DNA of 64,000 bases from Collybiopsis luxurians FD-317 M1 (GCA_000827265.1 KN834877.1:28313-92312), one strand, 5' to 3'. Counted from the first letter of the stretch, positions 1 to 12,502 are shown. Made by a program: numbers and translations. Notes: generated by a model not told the origin, from the sequence alone.

Positions 1-245
1 CATGATGTAACATCCATTTGTCTGCTCTTTATACTCCATTTTTTAAGTCGATAATCATTTTGCAGGGTAAATTTGATGCCTACTGTGCTATTTCGAAAGG
101 AAGTTCAGTCATGCATCATTGGCCAAAAAATCCAACATTGGTTTTAATTTTTACCTGGCTTTCTGCATTTTTTTCTGTATTTTTTTATTGACCAAAATTT
201 CTAAATCAATGAACTTCCATTTGAAATGGTACAGTGACATATGTT
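1..245 (+). repeat. 3' flank of a further DUF6533 unit
   Basis: Positions about 60-240 match 4,880-5,060, the DNA just downstream of the DUF6533 gene at 3,225-4,875. Shared landmarks are a 'gaaaggaagtt' start, 'catgcatcattgg' and the tail 'tgaaatggtacag'. This suggests that another DUF6533 copy ends just left of the window. No coding sequence is seen in it. Confidence 0.6.
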
Positions 246-289
246 ATATACCCATTGGTGAGTTTATGTATGAACTAAAACTGGACTGA

Positions 290-2060
290 ATTGGTATCTA
301 CGGCGAGCGAGGACAAGATGTGGAGCAAGGCGAAAGTACGGGGAAGCAAGGCTAGGAATAGAAACAAATGTTGGAATAAATGTCGCAATACCAATACCAA
401 TACTCAGCTAAAGCCCAGGTCAAGTGCACTGGGATTTATTCAGAGATACATACTCTATATGATAAAATCTAAGATAGGCTAAATAATCAAGTTGTACTGA
501 CACTGTCACGGTAGAAACATGAAGCTATCTATCAATAAGATAAATGGTAAAACTAAAGGACGCAAGAAATGATCGGTGCAAACGTTCCCGTTGAACGCAT
601 GGATGCATTTCTCCAACAAAATATGCGAAAGGACGAGAGACGAGGCTGGGGCAGAATGGTCGAGCGGGAAAAAAAGGAAGCGGACGAAGGAGAACTTCGA
701 CCAGTGGTCAGAAGAGCAAGTACAAACATGATGCCCTTTTGCCCGCTTTTATCGGCCACCCAACAGCCTTCGCGCACATACCCGCTCAATTGTCTCCGCA
801 ATCTCTCTTTTGCGTGACCTTAGGTAATCCGCAGAAGCTCTGCCACACGGGACACGAACGACGGATGTTGGAGTAAGTATGTGGGGATAGATGCAACTAG
901 TCTTAAAAGCCTATGAAGTCCTCCTCCCCCTGCGCGTCGCTCTGGCCTTATCTATCATCATTGTCCTGCCAACTCTTGCATTCGCAGTACTTATTGTGAA
1001 GTTATGTATCGAGTAGATAGAATTATTAGAGAAGGTGTTATATTTCTAGCCTTTCCACTCGAGGCTTTTATACCTAAGTACAAAGTATCTAGAATATTCT
1101 ACTTATTATAAATCATAGACAAAAGTGAGTAATATGGAACGAGATAGAACTTCGGAGTAGTGAGAACCGGAAGTGTGGTCAGCATCAGCTTTATCCTAGA
1201 CGCGACGGCGCGTCCGTACGCGTGACGTCATAGCACCGCAGCAGTACTACCGATCGCAATGCCAAAACATTCCTCATTCAAATGGACGTCAGTCAGCTTT
1301 GATGATTCTGCGGGTGACGTTGTTGAGCTCGGATCTTGTACTGTCTTCCAGATCAGGGATCCGGGTATCACCTCACAACGGACCGAAAATGCCACTTGGG
1401 AAAAGAAGCGAAAAAGACAAGAGAAAAGGTCTTCTTTTTCAATAAATTTTTCGAGTGAAAAGGTATAGTTTCGCCACTCGAGAAATACAAAGGAATAGAT
1501 ATTCTTTTTCGCGCCTGTGAAAGGCGCCGGTCCGATCGTCACGGCGCGGCCCCAATCGGACCGAGACATTTTTCGGGTGGATAAAGTAATGAAAAACTCA
1601 ATCTTTCCCTTTGTCCTTCTCGAGTGGCAAAAGTTAAAATTTTCATTCGAAAAAGCTGCCGAAAAAGAAAAGCTTCTTCTTTACCTTTTCCGCTTCTATT
1701 TTCCAACGGTGTTTTTGGCCAGGCGTGAGGTGTATCCAAGCGGTAAATACTGGACTCTGGGGATAATGCGAGGGTTTTGAGCTGGATTTAGATACTCCCG
1801 AGGTAGATAATGATGATGATGAGGATTTGGAATAAGAGATCAAGATTCCAGGACAGGGCCGCTGTTGTAGGTGACGGAGATGCTTGACCGGGACCGTTTG
1901 GATGTATATATAGTAAGTCGATATCTGTTACTAGGAAAGGGAGTGAGCTGAGAGTTCCTGTTTAGCGAGGATTGGTTGCAATTATCATTTGGGCCTGGTG
2001 GGGTCGAACACGAAATGTAGTAGGACTTGAAAGGCAGAACGAGTGCAGAGGGGCTGTTCA
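290..2060 (-). pseudogene. Decayed DGK1 copy (exon 1/2 remnants)
   Basis: This stretch keeps the order of the intact DGK1 gene at 10,048-12,292 but has no usable frame. About 305-370 matches the intron 2 region near 11,220-11,280 (shared 'gtggagcaag'). About 580-830 keeps the Arg/Leu-rich exon 2 end, the equivalent of 'GEFAERF' and 'EKAVGWL', in broken form. About 1,290-1,340 matches 11,945-11,990 in exon 1 (shared 'gatgattttgcgggt'-like stretch). About 1,850-1,880 resembles 12,150-12,190. Frames are broken many times and the catalytic C-terminal half is absent here. A cAMP-response-like TGACGTCA and an ACGCGT lie near 1,219-1,231. The call rests on colinearity seen by eye, so the outer limits are soft. 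Confidence 0.6.
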
Positions 2061-2099
2061 CAAAGACATCAAGCGCCCATTCCCAGTTGCATCGTTCAT

Positions 2100-2419
2100 T
2101 GCGTCCTGAAGGACTTACTACTAGAAGCTGGAATGATCAGTTTCGATGAGCCCTACAAAATATTTTTTTAGCGTCATCAATTGCAATTGCAAGTCAGTGC
2201 ATAGTGGAAAAATCACCTTCAGACTACAACGGCTTCAAAACCATTGGCCCAATCCCGTTCGCTTAAGTCTAGGCACAGCCCAATTTCTTTTCGTGATCAT
2301 CAATATTGGTTAACATCAATTTCTTCTACGTTCACCTTGAATCTCATGTCCAGTCCATACACCGTGTCTGACCATCGTGAGAGTCAACAGTCGACTAGGG
2401 CCAGAGATTTGCCGCGTAA

Positions 2420-2450
<31 letters not shown>

Positions 2451-3200
2451 ATCTGGACAGCATAAATATGTTTGAAAACTGAAAAATACAGGATGTGGTC
2501 ACTGGTCTCTATGAGTCATTTCGACTATAAGATACCCACTTTTGAAATGCAAGGGCAAGTGGCAAGTATTAGCTATACTGCTCCCCGTTTTACGTTGTAA
2601 GTATTGTTGAGGCACCATCACTGACATTTAGGGTAACCCTCTCCCTCGAAAGCTGTGATTATCTGTTGATCTCCCACCCCTCCTAGTAGCACATAAGTGT
2701 CTTAACAAACTTGTTACCCTTGATTTTCAGTTGAATTAGAGTCACATTATCGCATATCTTGTGGACGAGAGAGAATTTAATTCAGCCATGGGACACTCGC
2801 TGCTCTCTAATTTAGAATGATTATTCGAACTATCTCTCATGTCAACTTCATCACCAGAATCAGCTCATGTATCAAAATCGTTGATATAGTTCGGAGCATT
2901 ACTAATGAAGCGGAATTTTTTTGGCGTGATCGCTCTGCTAGCCTCAATTTGATTGGCAAAACTTGACACTCACACTCACACACCCACACACACATCATTC
3001 ATGATTGACAATCTGCCGAAAAGAGGCTACCCACAGCCAGAGTTGAGGTTAATTGTTACAGGAGGCGACTGCGACAGGTCGAATGGGCACAATCATGAAA
3101 CAAGTATTTCAACTTACGGGAATAGCCTGGTATATTTTAATATTTAAGTCATGATGTATTGTAACCTATGAAGATTGCTCTCCCGCCTGCCACAACTTTT
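2100..3200. other. No gene recognised
   Basis: I see no supported coding frame. The stretch holds an (ATCT)n microsatellite at 2,421-2,452 and a short CA-rich run near 2,966-2,995. From about 3,080 the sequence is the 5' flank shared with the next DUF6533 copy (7,145-7,285). Confidence 0.5.
2421..2452. repeat. (ATCT)n microsatellite
   Basis: About seven perfect tetranucleotide units run without interruption. Confidence 0.95.
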
Positions 3201-3224
3201 TTTCCCTATTAACTTGTAGTATCC

Positions 3225-4875
3225 ATGGATGGTGTAACTTTGCAAGAACTGCAAGTATGGTATGTTCAGTTTTGAATACGGACCACTGGATCCAGGTTTA
3301 CATAACGATCATGATATTCACAAGACCTTGCATTTAGGTTGGCAGTAAATTATGTAACAGCTGCCTCAGCAGGTGCAAATCGAATATAATTTCACTGTTC
3401 AAATACTCATCGCATCTGAATATATGTATAGCACTCTGGATAGCCGACTATCTAGAGTTATTACCCACTGAAATTTATATGATATGGATGAAGAAGCAAA
3501 CGGGGACCTCTCTTCTATTCATTTTCAATAGATATAGCTTCTTGTTATGGCTGATACTTGTCTTGGTGGCCAGCTTGCCTGGACAAAGCACTAACAATGA
3601 GTTCAGTGCTCTAGTAGTTAATGAAACGGCAGCATTCACTAATGAAATTTTTTTAAATTTTAGATGCAATGTATTGACATGGATATATCAACTCCTACAA
3701 ACTGCAACAGTTGTCTCTACCAATGGTGAGAACCACGTAACTGAAATCAAGGGCGGAATTGATGAAAATGCCTTTTAGCTCTTTTTGCTTTACGAGTCTA
3801 TGCAATCTATGACAGAAATAGGATGATATTGGCGACGTCTGCTCTTTTGATACTTTCTAGATTTTCCATGGATATCCTAGCAAGTGTAGAGTTAATTTGT
3901 TCCCCAAGGCAGCTATATGACGGTTCAGTATAGTCAACGGCAATATCTCCAGGCGATTCCACAACCGGTTTACCCTTCCAATTCTTATCCAGGTGTGGAA
4001 CCAATATTTCGGAGGTTGATCTATTTAATAAGTAAGACTCATACTCCGTTCTCTACATGCTCTGAGTTTGGTTGCTCTATTTAGAGGTAGGCTATGCCCA
4101 AGAGTGTCGTTTACGTCTTTTCAATTTTGCATTGTTGCAGTGGAACTGAGCATTCCTTTTATTACCCTGGCATTTGATATTTTCATATTTGGATTGACAC
4201 TGAGGAAGACTTTTAAACACGCCATTGCAATGAGGAGACTTAGAGAATCTAGTGTTACACAAGTGATTGTTCGTGATGGTAAATTAATTCATTTGATATT
4301 ACGAATCTCAGTTTGACAAGTTGCTTTGAGGTTCCATCTACTTTTTGTAGGTTCTTAAAGAAAAATGTCTCCTGAAATTGTTTTCAAACATTGTCCCAGG
4401 ATCATGCTAGTTGTGGCAATCTTTAATGCCATTGCTTATTCAGTGTGTCAAGCTCTATATCTAATGCTAGAATGCAATCTAACTCTTCTAGATCAATCTA
4501 CTTACAGCTAGTGTAATTGCGGTAAGTGGATAAGTAATTGAGTATAGTCCAGGTGTTTGCTTACCATCCAAATGCCAAGACATTTTTTGATTTGATCTCA
4601 CAATTTGCCAATATGTGAGTCAAATGCCCCGAAATCAACCCTTTTCAGCCCCTATCAAATTTCTGACCCTTTGATTTTCAAGCCTGCCAAACATCTTAAT
4701 CGGCCGCCTTGTGCTCAATCTACATTCCTTCTCCGACCCCGAAGAAGTGAGCAGGTTCAGCCAAAGTGCGGAGGGACAACATTACTCGGGATTAAAGTTT
4801 GCAACAAATAGCTTTCTCGGAAATATTGGGGCTCCGTTGGATGGGGGAGTCATGGAAGATTTGGATGAAGAATAA
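3225..4875 (+). CDS. DUF6533-type seven-helix membrane protein, copy A
   Basis: This is an intron-rich gene encoding a polytopic membrane protein of about 300 residues. The first exon starts MDGVTLQELQVW. After two introns the DUF6533 core follows: 'LWIADYLELLPTEIYMIW', then 'KKQTGTSLLFIFNRY'. Next come a Cys-containing helix (CNVLTWIYQLLQ), 'LFALRVYAIYDRNR', 'FDIFIFGLTLRK', 'VRDGSIYFL' and the last exon with 'FATNSFLGNIGAPLDG' and an acidic end (MEDLDEE). The order matches the usual basidiomycete DUF6533 layout, including the LRVYA and RDGxxYF motifs. Donor GT follows '..NNGA'-like sites after the core. The junction near 4,020-4,140 is uncertain, because the frame reads straight through there in this copy only. 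The function of the family is not known to me; a receptor-like or transport role is only a guess. Gene B is its close tandem duplicate. Confidence 0.75.
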
Positions 4876-4879
4876 AGTC

Positions 4880-5610
4880 ATTTACAATACTGCGCCATTG
4901 TGAAAGGAAGTTTAGCCATGCATCATTGGTCAAAAAATCTTATATCAGGTTTAATCCTTTCTCAACTTTGTGGTCTTTTTCTTTTTTTTTTGGGTTTTTT
5001 AGTCAGCGAAATTTCTTAAATTAGCAAACTTCTTCTTGAAATGGTACAGCGGTGATGAATTGTCCCCGGGATCATATGGACCGCTTTTTGTTAACAGTTA
5101 CCGTTTACATGGTAATACTCGATCAAGTTTAATCTCTTGGAAAGCCAGTACACAACTTGAACATTGAGATGGAAGTATTCCAGTGATTTGTGGATACCGA
5201 ACTTGGCCTGAGGAAATTGTCAATCTAGCTTTATAATTCTTTCAAAAAGAGAGAGTTTACTCTACACTATCATACTCCTTGTGCGCTTTCTGACTGAAAA
5301 GCGCTGAAATTTTACTTTCAACTTTTTTCCTTACGGGGCACGATTTACAAGTATTTTCAGCACATATACATAATACCGGTCAAAGTCGTAAATCCGAGAT
5401 GAACTTTGCCTGTAACCTTTGACGAGTTAAAAATTTTGACTTTTTGAAGGCTTATGACCTGTAATTGTCAACGACTTGACCTGAATAAGATGGTACTGTC
5501 TCAGTGTCTGTATAAGGTTGGAGGACCCCCTGCAAGTTATTTCAGCCATACTTATTCTCATGAATCTCATCTCCGTCAGCGTCGACATATTTACAAACCA
5601 AAGCAGACAG
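4880..5610. repeat. Duplicated 3' flank of DUF6533 gene A
   Basis: The first part matches 60-240. About 5,270-5,600 matches 9,090-9,430 at high identity, including the block from 'ttacggggcacgatttac' to the 'cttatgacctgtaa' motif. A third, weaker copy of the 'tatgacctgtgac' portion is at 6,830-7,010. Both strands of the 5,450-5,600 part stay open in both copies, so a small coding exon cannot be excluded, but I recognise no domain. Confidence 0.7.
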
Positions 5611-5709
5611 ACAGGTTCCAAAACCAATATGAACCTGAACCCATTACCCGAAGCCCAAACCCAGCACACGAGGAAACCAACCCGATATCCAATAAACAAC
5701 TAGTCTCAG

Positions 5710-6135
5710 TCTACCCCCGAATCCATTCCAACACCCCAAAGAAAGCCCACAAATAAGCCCCGGATATTGATCGGCAGCATGAGATTATCATCCATAGATC
5801 CATGGTCTGTGTCCATCAATCACCCCAAATATAAACGATCATTCGATGTCCGAGCATTTAAAACCCCAGCCCCAGCCTCATTTCCACTCCTATTCCCCCT
5901 CGGACTCGCAGTCAACCCACCCTCCAAGTTCCACGTAACATCCGACATCCCATTCACACTCGTAATTGCACCCGACCCTACCCCCATCCCCGTCCCCCCA
6001 TCGGGCCCAAAAACACCCCCTCATTGGCGCAATCCACCCCAAAACCCAAACGCGATCGTCGCACCCGTCAATGACGCCGCCAAGCACGCCGCCAACAACT
6101 TTCGCGGTGCGAGAGACAAGACGACGCGGTGTGGC
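5710..6135 (-). pseudogene. Truncated DGK1 3' end
   Basis: This is a copy of the 3' end of the DGK1 gene. The last exon, from its stop codon through the 'DDNLTLPI'-like stretch, is kept at 5,710-5,815. Part of the preceding exon follows at 5,870-6,130 (compare 10,350-10,620), including the 'PMRG' segment, with a deletion between the two parts. Upstream exons are missing, so no kinase can be made. The DNA continues into a different repeat at 6,180. It sits between DUF6533 copies A and B, as intact DGK1 sits beyond copy B, which defines a duplicated DUF6533-DGK1 unit. Confidence 0.8.
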
Positions 6136-6459
6136 TATTAGTATAACTGCTTAACAAAGCCCAGAAAATAAATTAGGAGATCTCGCTGGCTGTATTTTGG
6201 CAATAGTTCACTATTCGGTACTGAAATCACCACCTTCAACCTGAAACACGTGAAAGAGGCATAAGGTGGAATAGCACTTATGGAATTAAGCTATTTCAGA
6301 TCTGTAACATGTAACAGGAACTTATGAACTATTGAGTGATGCTACACTCGAATAACATCTCTTTGTTCTACTCCCTAGGGATCTGCACCGTAACCGCAGT
6401 AAATTTGGCAAAGTTTGCCTGACACATTATCCGGGGTATATGACGTGGGTAATGGGGAA

Positions 6460-7130
6460 CTTTGAGAGTATGTGTATTATCGATTCTGAATATCTGCTTT
6501 CTGTAAATCCTTATCTCCTGGCCCATCTAGTTGTTCGAGGGCAAAAGGACTTCCATACCCCATATCATTAATCTGTGCACTTACATACTGCATTTGCATA
6601 TCTATGTCGATTCATATGTGCTATTCGGGCTGAAATATGTCGGGAGGTTGCATAAGATCTCTGTTACCACAGAATGTATTCGTACAGGCCAGCGCATGAT
6701 CCCAAGGAATCAGTTTGAGGCAAAAAAGTATTGCACGGAATGGGCCTGTTCTGGTTGACAGATTTGAGACATGGAGATGTAATTCAAACTTGCAGAGGAA
6801 CACTGTACCATTTCGATCAATTCAATGCGCCTTGTGACCTGTGACCAAAAGTTGAAATTTTCTTTTCGACTAATTCCCTTCCAAGGCAATATTTATAAGC
6901 ATTTTGAGCGCTTATACCGGTCAAAGCTGTAAATTTGAGGCAATTTTTGCCCCATGACCTGTGACAGGCCAAAAAAATTTGACTTTTTGAAGGCCTATGA
7001 CCTGTGACTGTCGAATTGAAGGAAATGGTACAGCATGTAGCAGTTAAACCTACCAGACCATCGGCACGTGAAATTGAACTTTTCGTTTCATGTAGATGGC
7101 ATTATAAGTGCGGTCTCGGGTAAGCTCAAT
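6460..7130. repeat. Repeat block shared with 40.85 and 46.4 kb
   Basis: About 6,470-6,850 is repeated at 40,855-41,220 and 46,410-46,850. Common landmarks are 'gagtatgtgtatt', the GGCCTGT region near 6,745 and 'gagatggagctg'-type text. Each copy lies upstream of a DUF6533 gene. Minus-strand frames in the three copies are related in sequence but shifted and stopped differently, so it is probably the remains of a gene or element rather than a working gene. Confidence 0.65.
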
Positions 7131-7286
7131 GTGTGTAGATATTCAAATGGGCGCAATTGTGAAACAAGTATTTCAGTTTATGGAGAAAGCCAGGTATATT
7201 TCAATATTTAAGTCCTTGTGTTGTCACCTGTATGAAGATTGCACCCCACCGCGACAACCATTTTCCCTTGTTAACCTGTAGTATTC

Positions 7287-8929
7287 ATGGATAGTGTTGC
7301 TTTACAAGAATTGCAAGCATGGTATGTTCAGTTTTAACTACCGACAACCAGATCTGAGATCCCAGTCTACATAACGATACTGACAATCCCTTGCATTTAG
7401 GTTGACAACAAATTATGTAACAGTTGCCTCAGCAGGTGCAAATCGAATACCATTCCATTGTTCAAGTACTCATCACACCTGAATATATGTATAGCACTCT
7501 GGATAGCTGACTATATAGAATTGTTACCGACTGAAATTCATATGATATGGATGAAAAAGCAGACAGGGGCATCTCTTCTATTCATTTTCAATAGATATAG
7601 CTTCTTGTTATGGCTGATACTTGCCTTGGTGACCATCCTGCCCGGACAAAGCACTAACAATGAGTTTGTTGCTCTAGTAGTTCCTGGAATGATGGCTTTC
7701 ACTAATGCAAATTTTAGATGCAATGTACTGATATGGCTATATCAACTTCTACAAACTACAACTGTTGTCTCTACCAATGGTGAGAACCATGTAACTCATG
7801 TCAAGAGCACATAAAAATGCCTTTTAGCTCTTTTTGCTTTACGAGTCTATGCAATCTATGACAGAAATAGGATGATATTGGCAACATCTGCTCTCTTGAT
7901 ACTTTCTAGATTTTCTATGGATATCCTAGCAAGTGTAAAATTTATTTATTCCCCGAGGCAACTATATGACGTCTCAGTATAGTCAACGGCAGTATCGAGT
8001 TCGGGCGGTTCCACAGCCGGTTCACCCTTCCAGTTCTTCTCCAAGTGTCAATATCATATATCAGATATTGATCTATATAATAAGTAAGCAAAATCCACAC
8101 TCCGCTCTCTACATTTTCTGAGTTTAGTTGCTATGTTTAGAGGTATGCTATGCCCAAGAGTGTTGCTTGCGTCTTTTTAATTTTGCACTCTTACAGTGGA
8201 ACTGAGCATTCCTTTTATTACCCTGGCATTTGACATTCTCATCTTTGGATTAACACTGAGGAAGACCTTCAAACATGCCATTGAAATGAGGAGACTTGGA
8301 GAATCTAGTGTTACACAAGTGATGGTTCGCGATGGTAAGTTGGTTTATTTGATGTTATCAATCTCAGTTTGACAAGTTGCTTTGAGGTTCTGTCTACTTC
8401 CTGTGGGTTTTCAAAGAGAAATATTTCCTCAAATTGTTTTCAAACATTGCCCCAGGATCATGCTAGTTGTGGCAATTTTTAATGCCATTGCTCTTTCAGT
8501 GTGTCAAAATCTCCATCTAAACCCAGCATGCAATCTAATTCTTCTAGATCAATCTATTCACAGCTAGGATTGAGGTAAGTGGCCAAGTAATTGAATATGG
8601 TCCAATTGTTTACTTACCATGCAAATACCAAGACATTTTTTAATTTTATCTCACAATTTTTCAATTTGTGAGTCCAAGATTCCGAAATCAATCCTTTTCG
8701 GCTCTTTTCAAATTTCTGACTCTTTTGACTTTCAAGCCTCCCAAACATTTTAATCAGCCGCCTTGTGCTCAATCTACGTTCCTTCTCTAATGCTGAAGAA
8801 ATGAGCAGGTTCAGCCAAAGTGCTGAAGGACGACAATACTCGGGATTAAATTTCGCCACTAATGATTTTTTGGGAAATATTGGGGCTCCATTGGATGGTG
8901 GAGTCATGGAAGATTTGGATGAAGAATGA
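7287..8929 (+). CDS. DUF6533-type seven-helix membrane protein, copy B
   Basis: This is a tandem duplicate of copy A with the same exon order. The first exon starts MDSVALQELQAW. The core reads 'LWIADYIELLPTEIHMIW' followed by 'KKQTGASLLFIFNRY'. Then come CNVLIWLYQLLQ, 'LFALRVYAIYDRNR', 'FDILIFGLTLRK', 'VRDGSVYFL' and a last exon with 'FATNDFLGNIGAPLDG' ending MEDLDEE. The exon carrying 'GSTAGSPFQFFSKC' lacks a clean upstream CAG acceptor, and a TAA lies in the short stretch before 'VELSIPF' unless an intron removes it, so that part of the model is uncertain. The high DNA identity to copy A, through introns and flanks, points to recent duplication. The function of the family is unknown to me. 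Confidence 0.7.
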
Positions 8930-8944
8930 ACGCGGTTAGAATAA

Positions 8945-9440
8945 TTGATTGTCGCAGGGAAATCAATATCTGGATACGCATTCCTTCGAGCTGGTATTTA
9001 CATTCATATAGACCCCTTTCCGTTAACAGTTACCCACTCAATTAAGTTCAATGCCGAAAGGCCCTCGAGCTTCATAATCCTTATAAAGGGGAGAGAGTGT
9101 AAAGTATTGTACTTGACGTGTCTTGAACACGCTGAAACTTTTCGTTTAACTTTTTTTTCCTTACGGGGCACGATTTACAAGTATTTTCAGCACATATACA
9201 TAATACTGGTCAAAGTCACAAATCCGAGATGAACGTTGCCTGTAACCTTTGACGAATTGAAAATTTTGACTTTTTGAAGGCTTATGACCTGTAATCATCA
9301 ACAACTTGACTTGAATAAGATGGTACTGTCACAGTGTCTGTATAAGATTGGAGGACCCCCTGCAAGGTATTTCAGCCATACTTATTCTCATGAATCTCCT
9401 CTCCATCAGCGTCAACATATTCACAAACCAAAGCAGATAA
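8945..9440. repeat. Duplicated 3' flank of DUF6533 gene B
   Basis: About 9,090-9,430 matches 5,270-5,600 downstream of gene A, confirming that a unit of several kb was duplicated rather than only the gene. After about 9,440 the two copies part company. The sequence then runs through an (ATGT)n tract and purine-rich DNA to the DGK1 3' flank, where similarity resumes (9,960-10,150 compared with 5,610-5,830). Confidence 0.75.
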
Positions 9441-9516
9441 CAGAAAAACCTATCACTAGGAATACAATCCTGAATAATCAAAACACATGTAGTTAGATGT
9501 ATGTACGTACGTATCA

Positions 9517-9549
9517 TTGTATGTATGTATGTATGTATGTATGTATGTA
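9517..9549. repeat. (ATGT)n microsatellite
   Basis: About eight tetranucleotide units form the tract. The local region downstream (9,700-9,780) is purine-rich with GAGAT and GGGAGG runs and has no recognised gene. Confidence 0.9.
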
Positions 9550-10047
9550 GATGTAAAACATAACCTGTAACCTGTAAACTGCATCCGCATCCGTAAGTAA
9601 CTATATCAGTAGTCATTAGAAAAAAAGGTGTGCTCTCAATTGTAAACAAAGTGTGTCATTGGAAAGAAAAGAAAATCAATCTAAAAGTAGATGCAACTTG
9701 AAACAAGATGAGATGAGATGAAATGAGATGAGTAAAAGGGCTCGGGAGGGGGACGGAAACGGGAGGGAGGGGGAGGTATGGTAGCACAATCACAAAGTCT
9801 AATCAATATCCTTTGAGCGAATGGGCAAATTCCGGTGTATGAACAAAATGGTGACGCGCAAGCAAGTGAGGAAAAGGAGGAAAGGTCAACTCGAGTCGAC
9901 GCCTTGGGCCACGGGAAGGGAAGATAAACAGGAAATTAAACGGATTGCAGGAAAAAATAGGATCAACCAAAAGTAGGCTACAAAACCAATATGAACCCGA
10001 ACCCAAAAACAGCGCAAGAGGGAGCCGGGCATCCGTAAGACACCAGT

Positions 10048-12292
10048 CTACCCCCGAATCCATCCCAATACACCAAAGAAAGCCCATAAACAAGCCCCAG
10101 AAATGATCGGCAGCGTGAGATTATCGTCCATAGATCCAAGGTCTATCCATCACCGCCAATATAAACGGTCATTTGAGGTTCGAGCAAAGCGACGACGAAG
10201 ATTCGGAAGGGAAGCGACCGAAGGAAGAAAGAGAGAAAAGAGGATTCAATCAGTATCCCAATCACGAAAATTAACAATCAAATCAACCCAAAACTCACCC
10301 AACGCCTCAGCAACCCCACTAACCAACCCCGCCCACAGCGCAAGCACCCCAATCTCAATCCACCCCCCAGCCCCACTCCCCCTCGGACTCGCAGTCAACC
10401 CACCCTCCAAAGTCCACGTAGCATCCGGCATCCCATTCACACTCGTACTCGCACCCGTCCCTACCCCCATCCCCGCCCCCCCATCAGGCCCAAGAACACC
10501 CCTCATAGGCACAATCCACCCCCAAAACCCAAACGCAATCGTCGCGCCCGTCAACGACGCCGCCAAGAACCCCGCCAACGACTTTCGCGGTGCGAGGGGT
10601 AAGACGACGCGGCGTAGGGCGCGGAGTACTTTCTGCGTTGATGTTCGTGACCGAGTTCGGGTTTTTGGTGTCGGTGCAGCGCGCTCCGTGGTTGACGTTG
10701 ACGGTTCATCTTCTTCCACGAATCGGCTGATGAACGGTATCAAGGGTAACCGAGCTGGCAACCTCGGGGTATAGTACCCCCAATGACCAGCCCATAATCG
10801 TCCGAACGTGGACGCTGCGGTGTCCGCCCAGGAGAGTCTACAGGTTTGGGCCAGCAAAGAGAGGGAGGTGCGAGATCAGTATCAGATCAAAGTGATGCGA
10901 ACAAGCAAAAAAAAAAGTTTTCCGAAACAAACAACACCAAAAACGCGACCGAGCAGACCGGAAATGAAATCCCCCGTAGCCGGAGAGACAGCCAAGCTTT
11001 CGACCCATTCATGACTTGACCTCATACTGCGACCCGTCATTCGCCAAAAAAGAACCCGAAAGTATGGCGAACAAACATGAAGATACTCACATTAATATCC
11101 CCACGACCGCCACATCTAACGGATAAAACGTCAGGGCAAAGTTGACGCCTAATATATACCATATGACGCCGTTTGTGGAATTCTGTATCAACAAAAAAAC
11201 GGAACCGAATTAGTACGGCGATCGAGGACATAATGTGGAGCAAGACGCAAGTGCGGAGACCTAGGACGAGGGATGAAAAATACAGCGAAAAGAAGAGCGA
11301 CGAAACTGGGATAGAATAACCGTGCTCGACAAAGAAAGAAAACGGACGAAGAAAACTCCGGCCAGAAACACAAACGTAGGTTCAAACCTACCTTTTCGCC
11401 CTCCCTCATAAGCCACCCGACAGCCTTCTCATACACCCGCTCGAATCTTTCTGCAAACTCTCCTTTGCGTAACCTGAGATAATCTGCGGGGGCAATGATA
11501 CACAGCGCCGCCCATAATACTCGGACGACAGTGGTTGGTGTGTGAGGCGATAGGTAGAGGTAGAGAGTTAAGAAGCCTACAAATGAGAGAAGTAAGCGGG
11601 CTATAACGACACGAAAGGAGGCGAAAAGACACGAAAAGGGGAGAAGATGGACGGAACTGACCTATACTAGAATGTAAAGCTTTCCTTGGTATTTCCCAAT
11701 CTATTTTCTTCTTTTCCGCTTTCCCCGTCTTTTCTACCTTTCGTTGAACTATTGGAGTATGACCACGCCCATTAACGGCCAACAGTTCTTTCTCCACTTG
11801 TCTCTCTTCCTCCTCATGTACATCCCTGTCCCCTTTATCATCCCCGTCTTCCGAACTCTTGTCGTCTGAACTAGAACCGGTCACGATACCGAAGAGTTCC
11901 AAATACATGACATCCAGCCGAGCGCCAGTAAGACCCTCGATAGTGTTGATGATTTTGCGGGTAATGTCGCTTAGCTCGAAACCGGTACCGCTCTCCGAAT
12001 CAAAAACTTGGGTGTGAAGACGGTGAGTGCTAGGTTCAGGAGATAATGCCCGGTGTTTCAGACTAGTTTTCGATACAGTGGAGGAAGATGATGATGAGGA
12101 AGAAGATTTAACCTTGGCGCTGGATTCAGGAGCCGAGGAGGACAACGACGAAGATAGGGCCGCCGTAGTGAACGACGACGACGACGTGAGCGATGATTTC
12201 GTCAATGAAGGTGACTTTGTCCTCCTGCTTCCACTTCTAGCTGACCGTCTCGGTGTAGCCGTAGGTCTGTGGTCTATAGATACTGCCGACAT
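10048..12292 (-). CDS. DGK1: CTP-dependent diacylglycerol kinase (Dgk1-like)
   Basis: The product is a membrane kinase that phosphorylates diacylglycerol to phosphatidate using CTP; in yeast it acts at the ER and nuclear membrane and opposes the phosphatidate phosphatase Pah1. The start gives MSAVSIDHRP and a Ser-rich, acidic N-terminal region of about 195 residues. The family core follows: 'IDWEIPRKALHSSIG' at the end of exon 1; 'FLTLYLYLSPH' and 'ADYLRLRKGEFAERFE' in exon 2; 'NGVIWYILGVNFALTFYPLD' in exon 3; and 'LSWADTAASTFGRLWG'-like sequence, 'PRKSLAGFLAASLTGATI' and finally 'DDNLTLPIISG'. A long low-complexity insert (FVEEDEPSTST onward) separates GRLW from PRKS. All four exons join in frame with GT-AG introns, giving roughly 520-530 residues ending WIRG. 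This is the only intact copy; broken copies lie at 290-2,060 and 5,710-6,135. Confidence 0.88.
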
Positions 12293-12502
12293 TCAGGTCA
12301 GACGACACTTTTTGTCAAATTTTCCGGTCGTTTCCGTTCGGTATTGTTCGTTATATATCTGCTCGTTACTGTCGCCGTCGTACAAAGGCTTTCTAGGTGA
12401 GTAATTGGCAACGAGGGCAGCAGGACGGACGATGGTGGTAAAGGGACAAGGAGCGGACGAAAAAGGGGAAGCAACCCTGTGCAGCTGCTATTTTTGGAAT
12501 CA

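Noticed and set aside
5454..5756. Small conserved protein in the flanks at 5.45 and 9.28 kb
   Set aside because: Both strands are equally conserved because the DNA itself was duplicated recently, so conservation is no evidence of coding.
10103..10774. Plus-strand open frame of 223 codons
   Set aside because: It is antisense to the large DGK1 exon, which has a strong family match on the minus strand; G+C-rich coding DNA often leaves the other strand open.
12027..12404. Acidic plus-strand frame of 125 codons
   Set aside because: It mirrors the Ser-rich N-terminus of DGK1 (Ser codons read as Asp/Glu on the other strand).
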